The translations under genes and the position numbers were made by a program. Below the pieces are notes generated by a model that was not told the origin of the DNA, searched no databases, and worked only from the letters and a program-made list of their open reading frames with translations. Below are positions 9,589 through 19,629 of a DNA stretch of 64,000 nt, piece by piece. Position 1 is the first letter of the stretch. Each line of letters starts with the position of its first letter. The stretch is from Oscillospiraceae bacterium (lineage in GTDB: Bacteria > Bacillota > Clostridia > Oscillospirales > UBA644), in contig SVMT01000003.1 in the NCBI GenBank assembly GCA_015067305.1, forward strand, positions 55,972 through 119,971, written 5' to 3'.

Positions 9589-10756
9589 CTTTAACTACCC
9601 CATCTCTCATTTTCATTTCAAATTTTTCGCCTATAATAATATCATTTATACTTTTCAAAACCTTACCGTCCTTTGAGGGTAAGGCAAACCCCCTCATCAA
9701 CACCGAAAGAGGATTCAACGCTTCAAGTTTTTCACATTCATTTATTATTTCTCGCTCTTTGACATTGATCATATGCTTTATATATGAACCCAAATTAGCT
9801 TCTGCATTTTTAAACATTTGTTCTTTGGAAAAGATAACTGATGATATACTCAAGCCCGAAGAACAAATTTCTATCAGATGTTCATACTTATATACAAGAT
9901 CCTGAACAGCTCTTGCCATAGAAGTTTTTTGATATTCCAGTTCATCAAGAATTGAATCTCTGTGAGGCACGACCAATTCAGCAGCGGCAGAAGGTGTAGG
10001 GGCTCTGAGATCAGCAACAAAATCAATTATAGTAAAATCAATTTCATGTCCGACCGCACTGATTATAGGAATATCCGATTCAAAAACTGTCCAAGCAAGC
10101 TTTTCACTGTTAAACTCTATGAGATCTTCATATGAACCGCCGCCACGTGTAACGATTATAACATCCACATCTTTTGTTTCATTAAAATGATTTATCGCTT
10201 CTATTACAGTTTCTGCGGCACCAAGCCCTTGAACCTGACAAGGAAACAACACCGGAACTGCTAAAGGATAACGACGCTCAAGAATACTGATAACATCAAA
10301 GAATGCAGCACCTGTCGGAGAAGTAACGATTCCAATACGTTCCGGATATTCAGGAATCGGTTTTTTATACTGAGGATCAAAGAGTCCTAATTCTTCAAGT
10401 TTATCTTTGAGCTTATTGAATGCCGCCTGATATGCCCCAATACCGTCAGGTGCAATATCTTCCGCATACAGTTGATAAGTACCGTCACGTTCATAAAGGG
10501 ATACTCGTCCCTTTACAAAAACAGAGATTCCGTCCTCCAGAAAAAAAGCAAGCCTGTCTGCATTTGATTTAAACATTACTGTTTTGATTGCAGCATTTGA
10601 ATCTTTCAAAGTAAAGTAAACATGTCCGCTTTTCAAATGTCTGGTAAAATTAGATATCTCACCTTTTACAGTCACAGAACGAAGATTCATATCACTTTCG
10701 ATAAGAGAACGTGTATACATATTCAATTGTGAAACTGTAAGCGGTTTAGGATTCAT
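9560..10756 (-). CDS. xseA: Exodeoxyribonuclease VII large subunit
   Basis: VKGEISNFTRHLKSGHVYFTLKD OB fold, RIGIVTSPTGAAFFDVISILERRYP, TRGGGSYEDLIEFN. Confidence 0.95.
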   Translation of the reverse strand: MNPKPLTVSQLNMYTRSLIESDMNLRSVTVKGEISNFTRHLKSGHVYFTLKDSNAAIKTVMFKSNADRLAFFLEDGISVFVKGRVSLYERDGTYQLYAEDIAPDGIGAYQAAFNKLKDKLEELGLFDPQYKKPIPEYPERIGIVTSPTGAAFFDVISILERRYPLAVPVLFPCQVQGLGAAETVIEAINHFNETKDVDVIIVTRGGGSYEDLIEFNSEKLAWTVFESDIPIISAVGHEIDFTIIDFVADLRAPTPSAAAELVVPHRDSILDELEYQKTSMARAVQDLVYKYEHLIEICSSGLSISSVIFSKEQMFKNAEANLGSYIKHMINVKEREIINECEKLEALNPLSVLMRGFALPSKDGKVLKSINDIIIGEKFEMKMRDGVVKGAAEEIIKN

Positions 10757-11715
10757 ATTTCACCCTTATTAAACATTAAATTATTATATGCAAGATACGC
10801 AATGCCAACAGCATTATCACCGGAAAGCTCAACAGAAGCAAAATTCGGTGGTTCATAGTCGTTTTTACTAAAGGAATCGTTTATTATATTCTTAATGCGT
10901 TCATTCGCCATTACTCCGCCCGCACAAAGAACAGGTCTGGAATCTTGTTTCTGGAGAAACAACAGCATCTCAGAAAGTGTATAACCGCACACTTCTGTTA
11001 TATAAGAGGCAATATATTCGGAAGTTTTACCTTGATTTATGAAATCAGAAACTTTATTTTCATAACCTGAAAGACAGCAATCACCATCTTTAAGATTTAT
11101 TTTGATCTTAAATTTATCTTTACAGCCATCGGCCAGATTTTCAAGTTCCGGTCCGCTGGGAAAACTCAATCCGAGAGCTACACCTGTCCTATCTATGAGT
11201 TGTCCGATACTGATATCTCTGGTCTTTGCAGATATAGTAATATTCTCAATACCTGCGACAGATACGATTTCAGTCGTACCCCCTGAAGCATGAACAGCAT
11301 AAAAAGGATGTTCAAACAAATCCAAACGGCCGCAAGATACCAGTCCTGCGGCAATATGACCTTGTTGATGTGAAAATCTGAGACAAGGGACATTCATAGT
11401 ATGAGCTAAGGCTTCAGCAACAGAGCAACCAAATGAAAAGCAGGGCATATAAGACCCTGCAGTATTTCTTGGGGCAAATGAAACGCCGACACCCTTTATT
11501 ACTGTATTTTCAAGGTCCAATTTATCAAAAACCTCAGAAAACTGTTTTACATGGGCAAAGACGGCATCATTTTGTCTTAAACCTTTTTCTCCGAAAGGAA
11601 CAGGTAAAAGTTTTCGGGAACTGATATATGTACCATCAGTATAATATAAAGCCACAGAAGTACGATAATTTGAAGTATCTATGCCAAGGAAAGCTTCCCT
11701 ATTTATTTCTGACAT
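10753..11715 (-). CDS. TsaD-like / peptidase M22 family protein (Firmicutes paralogue)
   Basis: FLGIDTSNYRTSVALY, HQQGHIAAG, HASGGTTEIV, SFPSGPELENLA, CAGGVMANERI. Confidence 0.82.
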   Translation of the reverse strand: MSEINREAFLGIDTSNYRTSVALYYTDGTYISSRKLLPVPFGEKGLRQNDAVFAHVKQFSEVFDKLDLENTVIKGVGVSFAPRNTAGSYMPCFSFGCSVAEALAHTMNVPCLRFSHQQGHIAAGLVSCGRLDLFEHPFYAVHASGGTTEIVSVAGIENITISAKTRDISIGQLIDRTGVALGLSFPSGPELENLADGCKDKFKIKINLKDGDCCLSGYENKVSDFINQGKTSEYIASYITEVCGYTLSEMLLFLQKQDSRPVLCAGGVMANERIKNIINDSFSKNDYEPPNFASVELSGDNAVGIAYLAYNNLMFNKGEI

Positions 11716-12094
11716 ATGAGCCTAAAACTCCATTCACGTATGAAGCAGATTCCTGTGTATCATATTTTTTTACAAGATTTACAGCCTCATTTATAGCTAC
11801 AGACTCAGGTACATCATCCTGATCGGATATTTCATATACCGCAATTCTGAGCGCAGAGAGCGCAACTCTTGAAAGACGAGATATACTCCTGTTATTGAGA
11901 TACTTTTCAATGGAAGAATCAACTTCTGTTAATTTCCCATGAATCTCCTCAAAAGCATGTTTTGCATAATCGTCTATTTGAATTTCTCCCTCTTCGGTAG
12001 CATTTTCAATTATCTCATTAAAATCAGCGTCTTTATAAAAAGTTGACTGAAACATAAGAATAAACAATGCTTCTCTTGACTCGCTTCTTTTCAT
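11699..12094 (-). CDS. nusB: Transcription antitermination factor NusB
   Basis: MKRSESREALFILMFQSTFY...SRLSRVALSALRIAVYEI...VAINEAVNLVKKYDTQESASYVNGVLG. Confidence 0.94.
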   Translation of the reverse strand: MKRSESREALFILMFQSTFYKDADFNEIIENATEEGEIQIDDYAKHAFEEIHGKLTEVDSSIEKYLNNRSISRLSRVALSALRIAVYEISDQDDVPESVAINEAVNLVKKYDTQESASYVNGVLGSYVRNK

Positions 12095-12450
12095 TTTGTT
12101 TTTACTTTCTCCTCAGCCACACTAGTAACGATAACATTGACTCTCTTAATAACAAGACCTGTCATACCGGAAAGTGCATCAGCCACATTTTTCTGTACCT
12201 TCTGAGCAATTTCAGGAATGTTGAAACCGTGCTTAACTGTTATCTGAAGAGTGATATCCACACCGTCTTCAGAATTGATAATATTTACACCCTTAACAAT
12301 ATGTTTGAGTTGAGCGCTGATATTTTTTACTGAAGGAGACATTTTCTGATTCACCTTCAATACACCGTCGATCTCCAATGCGGCAGTTGTAGCTATTGAA
12401 GCAATAACCTCTTCTGAAATTTTAATTGTTCCGTTAATTTTTTCGTCCAT
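12091..12450 (-). CDS. Asp23/Gls24 family envelope stress response protein
   Basis: GTIKISEEVIASIATTAALEIDGV ... VDITLQITVKHGFNIPEIAQKVQKNV; internal start MDEKING. Confidence 0.88.
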   Translation of the reverse strand: MDEKINGTIKISEEVIASIATTAALEIDGVLKVNQKMSPSVKNISAQLKHIVKGVNIINSEDGVDITLQITVKHGFNIPEIAQKVQKNVADALSGMTGLVIKRVNVIVTSVAEEKVKTK

Positions 12451-12601
12451 GATAGACTCCGTTTCTCCGATCATATATATTTTACTCAATAACAATGCTG
12501 ATCGGGACATTGCCATATTTTAAAGAAATCGGCAGTAACGACATAAACTGTAACATCGAACTGTCATTTATTTTGTTATATACTTATTATAGCACATTTT
12601 T

Positions 12602-13135
12602 TTAATTTTGTATACTGCTAATTTCGATTATTTTTATGACATCGTTGGAAAATTTCGTTTCCGAAGAGGCAATATCCATAATTTGAGCCGCTTCATGAGC
12701 CTCTAAACCGTCACTTTCAACAACTATGCTTACGCTGTCAGTTCCGAGATATACTATGCAATCTGAAAAACCTTTTGCTGTAATGAGGTTTTCAAGTGTA
12801 GATTCAGTCTCTGTATTCTTCGCATAAACAGTTATTGCATCTGCGGCAGCCTTTTTGGCAGATTCATCAGCATCGTTATTGGATATAAGCTGATTCAAAA
12901 CTGAAACAGCGTCATCACGATTCTTTTTGCGTAAATACCTTGCATTATCGAAATATCCCTCAGCTTCAGCATTAACGTAAGAACTTTGACCAAGTATTTT
13001 TTCATACTCATCACATTCGTCATTTCCTGCAACAGTAAAAACATCATCACCGTCGCGAACAAACCACCAATTCAGATAAACCGCAACACTGATCATCAAT
13101 GTAAGTCCGAGAATAATCCATCTTGTTTTTTTCAT
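12602..13135 (-). CDS. spoIIIAH: Stage III sporulation protein AH
   Basis: Last gene of the spoIIIA operon; N-terminal TM and YscJ/FliF-like C-terminal ring domain. Confidence 0.85.
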   Translation of the reverse strand: MKKTRWIILGLTLMISVAVYLNWWFVRDGDDVFTVAGNDECDEYEKILGQSSYVNAEAEGYFDNARYLRKKNRDDAVSVLNQLISNNDADESAKKAAADAITVYAKNTETESTLENLITAKGFSDCIVYLGTDSVSIVVESDGLEAHEAAQIMDIASSETKFSNDVIKIIEISSIQN

Positions 13136-13183
13136 TTTTATTACTCCAATCTGATTCTTATTATTTTCCGTCACCGGAATTGA

Positions 13184-13564
13184 TCAACCTTTTGCATTTA
13201 TTGAAATTCTGCTCCCCGATATACCAAACAAACGGGTAAGAACGTCAACTATCATAGTTTTTACATTTATATCACCCCCGCCTTCACAAATTACGGCGAT
13301 TCCTGAAATATATTCTGAAACAGTAGCTGAAAAAGATGAAACTGAATCTGTTTCAGTAAACACAATAACATCGCACTCTCCTACTCCTTGTAGATTTGTC
13401 AGGAAAGATTCGAGCCTGACCTCAAGATCATCGCCGTTTTTAATTGCAGATCTATCATCTCTGAAATTTTCTGACAAAAACACAAGTAAAACCAGAGCAC
13501 TTATACCTATAGCTATTATAAAAAAATTTTTCCTGATGAAATTCGATATATTATTAAATTTCAT
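13184..13564 (-). CDS. spoIIIAG: Stage III sporulation protein AG
   Basis: N-terminal TM then RLESFLTNLQGVGECDVIVFTETD ... ISGIAVICEGGGDINVKTMIVDVLTRLFG. Confidence 0.9.
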   Translation of the reverse strand: MKFNNISNFIRKNFFIIAIGISALVLLVFLSENFRDDRSAIKNGDDLEVRLESFLTNLQGVGECDVIVFTETDSVSSFSATVSEYISGIAVICEGGGDINVKTMIVDVLTRLFGISGSRISINAKG

Positions 13565-13576
13565 ATTTAAATCTTC

Positions 13577-14026
13577 CTATTCATTTAGTTTGGAAATATA
13601 AACTTTACCTGTCAATTCAAGTTTCCTTTCAGCAAAATCCAGAATTTCTACAAGAGGAATATCAGCATCGACCGCAATAGTTATTTTCTGTATTTCATAA
13701 CCTTGTTCTCTCCAAAAGCCTTTAACCTTTACTTCAAGTTCCCTTACGGGAAATTCCTCTATTATGATTTTTTTCACATTATCACATATCAGCTCCTCAA
13801 TAACACTATCTACAATATCAGAACTATTATAGATTATTGATCCATCAGAATTACTGTAACTGAAATCTATGTTATTTAAATCCGAGGTAAAAGATATTAT
13901 AAATATAACTATTATCAAAGAACTCAAAGCTCTGATATTTCCTTTAAACTTATCACTGACAATTATTGACGACAATAGTGCTGTTCCGAAAGATACGGTG
14001 ATAAGAGATGATATAACTTCTTTCAT
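13577..14026 (-). CDS. spoIIIAF: Stage III sporulation protein AF
   Basis: Position in spoIIIA operon; N-terminal TM segments. Confidence 0.82.
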   Translation of the reverse strand: MKEVISSLITVSFGTALLSSIIVSDKFKGNIRALSSLIIVIFIISFTSDLNNIDFSYSNSDGSIIYNSSDIVDSVIEELICDNVKKIIIEEFPVRELEVKVKGFWREQGYEIQKITIAVDADIPLVEILDFAERKLELTGKVYISKLNE

Positions 14027-14029
14027 AAT

Positions 14030-15130
14030 CTATGAGACCTTTATTATAAAATAGAACAAGAGAACCGTCAATATAGTAACCGACAATGAGACACAAATCA
14101 AAATTGAAACGAGATCACGTACAGTATTTATAAATTCACTTAACCTGAAATTCTCAAAAAAACTCAAAACAAAGCAAACAACAGATAATACAAAAAACAG
14201 GATCAAAAGTTCAGAGATAGGAGCCAGGGACAATATAACTGATACAGTAATACCAAGAATTCCTATACTGTTTTTTACCCCGACAGCTGTAGTAAAAAAA
14301 GTATCAAGGCCATCTGAAACAAAACCGCCGAGAACAGGAAATCCTGATGAAACGATCTGTTTTACAGTTTTCTTGAATAACGTGTCTTTATTCATTGAAA
14401 TAACGGACTGTACAGACATGAGACCGCTGAAAAAAGACAAGAAAACAGCCAATATACTTATCAGAAAATTTCTGATAAAAACAGAAATTCTTCTGAGATT
14501 GAAATCTCCTGTCATCCCACCACTCATAGCCAAGGCTAAGTATGTATTCGAGAACGGAAACACAAAAGCATTACAAATATGATTATAGACAGAAACAAAA
14601 ACTGTACAAATTGAACCAAGGACCGTTGCTGTCCCTGCATAACCGGATGCTGACATTGAAGCCAATGCAGATACTGATACTGAAGAAATATAGCCTGATA
14701 TTTGAACATAACTTTCAATAAAACCGTTGATGATCTTTATCACGATTTCAAAGACAGAAATACCACATAAGAGTAAAACAACAATATCTGCAATTTCGGC
14801 TGTTTTCCCTTGGAATATATTTCCCAAAGATTGGTATATAAAAACTATGACGATAAGTAATACAAAACTCAAATATTCATTCTTATATTTAAAAAATGAT
14901 TCTGTTAACAGATCCATAAAAATTTTTATTATATTCAAATCAGACAAATAGTCATTAAAATCAATATCTTTATCAAATCCTTTTCCTGAAATCTCATAAA
15001 ACAGATCTGGAACCAAATCATATGCAGATTTTAAATCTTCATTCAATTTATCAGTAGGATTTGACAATGTCGGAACAGAAAACAGTATCAAAACAAGAAT
15101 AAAAATTACAATTTTCACACATCTTAGCAT
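14030..15130 (-). CDS. spoIIIAE: Stage III sporulation protein AE
   Basis: 366 aa polytopic protein; signal peptide; position in operon. Confidence 0.9.
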   Translation of the reverse strand: MLRCVKIVIFILVLILFSVPTLSNPTDKLNEDLKSAYDLVPDLFYEISGKGFDKDIDFNDYLSDLNIIKIFMDLLTESFFKYKNEYLSFVLLIVIVFIYQSLGNIFQGKTAEIADIVVLLLCGISVFEIVIKIINGFIESYVQISGYISSVSVSALASMSASGYAGTATVLGSICTVFVSVYNHICNAFVFPFSNTYLALAMSGGMTGDFNLRRISVFIRNFLISILAVFLSFFSGLMSVQSVISMNKDTLFKKTVKQIVSSGFPVLGGFVSDGLDTFFTTAVGVKNSIGILGITVSVILSLAPISELLILFFVLSVVCFVLSFFENFRLSEFINTVRDLVSILICVSLSVTILTVLLFYFIIKVS

Positions 15131-15145
15131 TTTATTTTTTCCTAT

Positions 15146-15523
15146 TCAAAATACATTTATGGTATCCAGTATCTTATCTATTAAAGGTACGCAAAGAGAT
15201 GTAAGATATACCTTCCCAAACATTTCAGTTTTTGATGCAACGGATTCAAGCCCGCAATCCCGACACAGTTCAGATATATACTGACATAAAAATGAAGCTC
15301 CGACAGCTTTATATAAAATCGTAAAACTATGATTTCCGATATTGGAACTCATCAAATCTGAAGTAAACCCTAAAACATCTCCGACAACAGGCATAACCTG
15401 AAGTAACAAATACACTCCTAACAAAATACTTGCTATAACAGCGTATTCAGGTTTGATCTCGCGTAATGGAATAATTATAAATATTCCTACAAGTACAGAG
15501 ATCATCACGGTGTAGATACTCAT
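15146..15523 (-). CDS. spoIIIAD: Stage III sporulation protein AD
   Basis: Small polytopic protein; position in operon; LCRDCGLESVASKTEMFGK. Confidence 0.9.
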   Translation of the reverse strand: MSIYTVMISVLVGIFIIIPLREIKPEYAVIASILLGVYLLLQVMPVVGDVLGFTSDLMSSNIGNHSFTILYKAVGASFLCQYISELCRDCGLESVASKTEMFGKVYLTSLCVPLIDKILDTINVF

Positions 15524-15525
15524 AG

Positions 15526-15720
15526 TCAGATTCTAAACGTCAAACGGATCGTATCAAAAAGTCTTCCGACCTCGCCGATTATCATTATCATAACCATAAC
15601 AAGCCCTGCTATAGTTACCATCAATGCATGTTCTCCATGGTCTGTTTTTGCAAGCAACTGATTCAATACTGCAACTATTATTCCAACTGCAGCTATTTGA
15701 AAAAGTATATCAGAATTCAT
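15526..15720 (-). CDS. spoIIIAC: Stage III sporulation protein AC
   Basis: 64 aa; IAAVGIIVAVLNQLLAKTDHGEHALMVTIAGLVMV. Confidence 0.92.
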   Translation of the reverse strand: MNSDILFQIAAVGIIVAVLNQLLAKTDHGEHALMVTIAGLVMVMIMIIGEVGRLFDTIRLTFRI

Positions 15721-15738
15721 TTTTGTTTTCCTCCGCTT

Positions 15739-16245
15739 TCAGATACATATCATTACAGCAAATAAACCTACGGCAATTCCGATTTTTACACTTACAGACC
15801 CCTTGGTTTCAAAATCCGAAACAGAATCATTTCGGTGTTTTACAAGTTCATTAATAACATTATCCAAAAGCTTTATCTGATCTTCTTCCTGAGTTTTACC
15901 CAACAAAGAAAACAAACGGTCCAAACACTGAATATCATCAACGGTCAATGAAGATGAATTCAAATAATTTGTTTTGACCTCGTCATATCTATCATATAGT
16001 TGAGTTTTTTCAGATGACGACAGATTACGGAAAAACTGCCCTAATTTTAATACTCTTTCATCATTTATTATAAGATTCAATGGGGTATTACGATAAAGTA
16101 TCTCATTTTTCACATACTCCGTAAAAATTATCATACATTCAAGTTCATCTTTCCGATTCTTAAGTTCTTGCCTTTTAATTACTCCCATTGCAGTACAGAT
16201 GACGAAGATCAAGCTCAAAAACAGACCCTTTAACATCACATTCAC
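15739..16245 (-). CDS. spoIIIAB: Stage III sporulation protein AB
   Basis: 168 aa; N-terminal TM; ELECMIIFTEYVKNEILYRNTPL; position in operon. Confidence 0.87.
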   Translation of the reverse strand: MNVMLKGLFLSLIFVICTAMGVIKRQELKNRKDELECMIIFTEYVKNEILYRNTPLNLIINDERVLKLGQFFRNLSSSEKTQLYDRYDEVKTNYLNSSSLTVDDIQCLDRLFSLLGKTQEEDQIKLLDNVINELVKHRNDSVSDFETKGSVSVKIGIAVGLFAVMICI

Positions 16246-17155
16246 CTTTTAAATATTTCACTTCATTGACCTTACCCATATCATATGAAACTACTACATC
16301 AACAGCTTTGATATCAATCAGCTTACGGACTACAGGCCTGCTCAACAACTCATTCAAACTCTTAGCATGTGCCGATGTTATGAAACTAACTCCGCAGTTT
16401 AATGTCGTTGCGATAGCTTCAGCCTCTAAGGAATTTCCCAACTCATCAAAAACAATTACATCCGGAGAAAGAGTTCTTACTGCACGCTCTATCCCCTCTG
16501 CTTTAGGAAAACCGTCAAGAACATCACAGTAACCAATATCAAATGTAGAATAACCGCAACTTTGTGCAGCTATCTCATGACGTTCATCGATGATCGAAAC
16601 TTTAAACCCCATTTTGGAAAGCTTACAGGCTGCATCACGCAAAACAGTAGTTTTACCTCTTCCAGGCGGTGAAGCTATTATAGTATTCAAAACAGATCCA
16701 TTAACAAGGATTTTTGGAAACAATGTATTTGAACAACCTATATACTCCTGCGCAATTCTGAAAAACAACCCATTGATCTCTTTCATGCCAACAATTTCGC
16801 CATTCTTCATAACTGCTGAACCACTTAATCCAACACGATGTCCGCCATCTGCAATAACATAACAATTTATGATCTGTTCATTATAAGCATAAACACTTTC
16901 ACAAGTAAGCATATTATATGTATATTCAACATCTTCCGCATAAACAATAACTCCCTCAGAAAGATCCGTCAATTTATTTTTCATTGAAACAGAATACAGC
17001 TTATTGCTAACCAATACAATGATTGGACACATTGTCTTCAAACGGATCTCTCTTATATGCTCAAGAATACCGATCTCCATATTTAAAAAAATATTGCGTA
17101 ACCTCAAAGGCATATATTTTATTATTTCTGCTATACTGCAATTCATAACGATCAT
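16175..17155 (-). CDS. spoIIIAA: Stage III sporulation protein AA (ATPase)
   Basis: SPPGRGKTTVLRDAACKLS Walker A, VIVFDELGN Walker B, EIRLK N-terminal motif. Confidence 0.94.
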   Translation of the reverse strand: MIVMNCSIAEIIKYMPLRLRNIFLNMEIGILEHIREIRLKTMCPIIVLVSNKLYSVSMKNKLTDLSEGVIVYAEDVEYTYNMLTCESVYAYNEQIINCYVIADGGHRVGLSGSAVMKNGEIVGMKEINGLFFRIAQEYIGCSNTLFPKILVNGSVLNTIIASPPGRGKTTVLRDAACKLSKMGFKVSIIDERHEIAAQSCGYSTFDIGYCDVLDGFPKAEGIERAVRTLSPDVIVFDELGNSLEAEAIATTLNCGVSFITSAHAKSLNELLSRPVVRKLIDIKAVDVVVSYDMGKVNEVKYLKGECDVKGSVFELDLRHLYCNGSN

Positions 17156-17243
17156 TCCTCACCTAAATTATAATCAACTCGTCCTTAATACAGTCTATTA
17201 GTGAAAATATAATAATATTACTATAAAAAAACTAAAAATCGTC

Positions 17244-17272
17244 TTGACAACTTCAAATCATTATGATAAAAT
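17244..17272 (+). promoter_or_regulatory. SigA-type promoter of the apbE operon
   Basis: TTGACA (17244-17249), 17 nt, TAAAAT (17267-17272). Confidence 0.75.
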
Positions 17273-17324
17273 TAATCTAAGCATTTCGGAGGTACAGTGT
17301 GAAAGAACACGCTGTGATAATATA

Positions 17325-18341
17325 ATGAAAAAAATTATTTCTTTAATTACGGTTATTGTTTTGTTAATGTCAACTTCTTGCACAAAACCAACATTCACAA
17401 AAGATTATTGGGTTATGGATACATATTGCACTGTAACTTTGTATGAAGGAGTATCTAAGGAAACAACGAAGATCGTTTCGGATATACTTAATGATTGCGA
17501 AGAAAGATTACTGATAAAAGATGATTCAAAATCATTTTTCGCTGAAACCGACAACTGTAGTATTCCTATACAAAATGATATTTACGAAATGCTTGAATTA
17601 TGTCTGAAAGTTTCTGATTTATCAGACGGAAAGTTTGACATAACAATAGCGCCACTCTCAGTACTTTGGGATATTCAAAACAGAAAAATGCCGCCTGAAA
17701 AAACGGATATCTATGAAGCCAAAAAACTTGTTGACCATAATAACATAATACTTACAGAAAACAGTTTAACCTTATTGAAAGAAGATACAGGAATTGATAT
17801 TGGTGCTGTAGGAAAAGGTTATGCGGGAGACAGAACTGCTGAATTGCTGAAAGAAAAAGGGTTCAACTCCGGATTATTGAATCTCGGTGGCAACATCACT
17901 GTCTTCGGAGAGAATCCAAACAGAGATGACGGTTATTTTATTATCGGTATAAAAGACCCCGTAAATACTTCATCGGTCTATGCCTCGTTAAAGATCCAAA
18001 ACACCAACATGGTAACCGCAGGAGGATACGAAAGGTATTTCGAATTCGAAGATCAGATATATCACCATATAATCGATCCCGAGACAGGTTACCCTGCAAA
18101 CAGCGGTATCAAAAGTTCAACAATTGTCTGTGAAAACGGAATTATAGCCGATGCCTTAGCTACTGCAATTTATGTAACAGGAGCTGAAAAAGGTATTGAG
18201 ATGTTAACTGTATTGAAAAATGAATACCCGAATATCGCCGCAGTTTTATACACAGACGATGGAAATATCATAACTTTCAACATAGCAAATTACGAGTTTA
18301 CCACATATAATTTTAATGGAGAAATATCATATTATGAGTAA
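17325..18341 (+). CDS. apbE: FAD:protein FMN transferase (ApbE), lipoprotein
   Basis: Lipobox LMSTSC; DIGAVGKGYAGDRTAELL; LNLGGNITVFG; HHIIDPETGYPA. Track start 17244 lies on the promoter. Confidence 0.92.
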   Translation: MKKIISLITVIVLLMSTSCTKPTFTKDYWVMDTYCTVTLYEGVSKETTKIVSDILNDCEERLLIKDDSKSFFAETDNCSIPIQNDIYEMLELCLKVSDLSDGKFDITIAPLSVLWDIQNRKMPPEKTDIYEAKKLVDHNNIILTENSLTLLKEDTGIDIGAVGKGYAGDRTAELLKEKGFNSGLLNLGGNITVFGENPNRDDGYFIIGIKDPVNTSSVYASLKIQNTNMVTAGGYERYFEFEDQIYHHIIDPETGYPANSGIKSSTIVCENGIIADALATAIYVTGAEKGIEMLTVLKNEYPNIAAVLYTDDGNIITFNIANYEFTTYNFNGEISYYE

Positions 18342-19251
18342 AAGCATAAAAGTATCTGTTTTTATACTTCAGGTATTATTGTTAATATCGTGCTCTTCAA
18401 ACGCCGCATTGGTAATGCCCTTTGAGGCAACATTTCACAAATTCGTATACACCTTGACTAAAGATCTGGAACAGATAGATTATTCAAATGATGCAGAATA
18501 CTTCACTCTGTGCGAAAGCAGTAATTATGCAGTAGCTATAAAAGAAGGAACTCTCGCATTTATTGACAAAGAAAATGAAGTCTTCATCGACACTTTTGGG
18601 AACGAACACTCAAATATGCCCGAGTCAGGATTAAATATTCGAATAACACAAGGTTCAGATTACGAACTCACATATAAAACAAGCCGATATTATAACTCCG
18701 AAACAGACGAACATATTGACTCTTTAACTGCTTTCAAACTCAATGAAAACACCGTAAGATTACTTATAATAACAGGTATTGATGAGTTCCAGATAATTGA
18801 CAAAATACCGATTGTTTTACCTCCAGAATTTGTTTCAGGTGATCCAAACCTCAAACAGTATTATTCCAATGAACCTCAAGCAAAAGAAAAAGCTTTGAGC
18901 CTGTATCCTTTACTTGCAGAGCGTTTTGATCTGCAAGACAATCTTTACTACCTCACCCAAGCCATCCCTGACAGCGAATTTGAAAGCCTTGGATTCACCA
19001 AGAATACAGCACGAGAGATCGCGCTTCAATTAAACTATGATTATTCGGCTGTTAAAATGATTTTAACAGTAGTTGATATAACCGTAAATGATGACGGCAT
19101 AATTTTTGATATAAGTAAAAACAGACAATTCAGATCTGAACTTATCAGAGACAAAAGCTTCAAGCATGAAATCTTTGAATTCGATATTGACTTTGTCGAA
19201 AAGACCGCATCTGAAAGCCCAAAGATAACTAACGCACAGAGTAAATACTGA
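18334..19251 (+). CDS. Hypothetical lipoprotein
   Basis: Lipobox-like LLLISCSS; ATG overlaps the apbE stop; continues to the next start at 19251. Confidence 0.6.
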   Translation: MSKSIKVSVFILQVLLLISCSSNAALVMPFEATFHKFVYTLTKDLEQIDYSNDAEYFTLCESSNYAVAIKEGTLAFIDKENEVFIDTFGNEHSNMPESGLNIRITQGSDYELTYKTSRYYNSETDEHIDSLTAFKLNENTVRLLIITGIDEFQIIDKIPIVLPPEFVSGDPNLKQYYSNEPQAKEKALSLYPLLAERFDLQDNLYYLTQAIPDSEFESLGFTKNTAREIALQLNYDYSAVKMILTVVDITVNDDGIIFDISKNRQFRSELIRDKSFKHEIFEFDIDFVEKTASESPKITNAQSKY

Positions 19252-19625
19252 TGGAAAACAAAATTAAAATCTGCGATCTCATATTTATCGCAATTCTTAT
19301 AATTATAGTTATCATTTCTTCAATTCTGATTTTTGCGATCAATTCAAAAGAGATTGGAAACAATGCAAAAGTCTATATTGAAGTAAACGGATCTCAACAT
19401 TCAGTTGTTCCGTTGAGTGAAGATACTGAAATAAATATAGAAAATGTCGGAACTGTAATAATTGAAGATAGTAAAGTTCGCATTGAAAATGCTTTATGTA
19501 ACGACAAAGTTTGTGAGCATATGGGGGAAATATCGAAATCCTATCAATCTATAATTTGTCTCCCCAACAGAACAATTATAAAGATCATTTCAAACTCGGA
19601 AGAATTCGACGATATTGCGGGGTAA
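19251..19625 (+). CDS. NusG domain II-containing small membrane protein
   Basis: N-terminal TM; VEVNG, CNDKVCEHMGEISKSYQSIICLPNRTIIKI (NusG_II-like), typical neighbour of Gx transporter. Confidence 0.8.
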   Translation: MENKIKICDLIFIAILIIIVIISSILIFAINSKEIGNNAKVYIEVNGSQHSVVPLSEDTEINIENVGTVIIEDSKVRIENALCNDKVCEHMGEISKSYQSIICLPNRTIIKIISNSEEFDDIAG

Positions 19626-19629
19626 ACAA

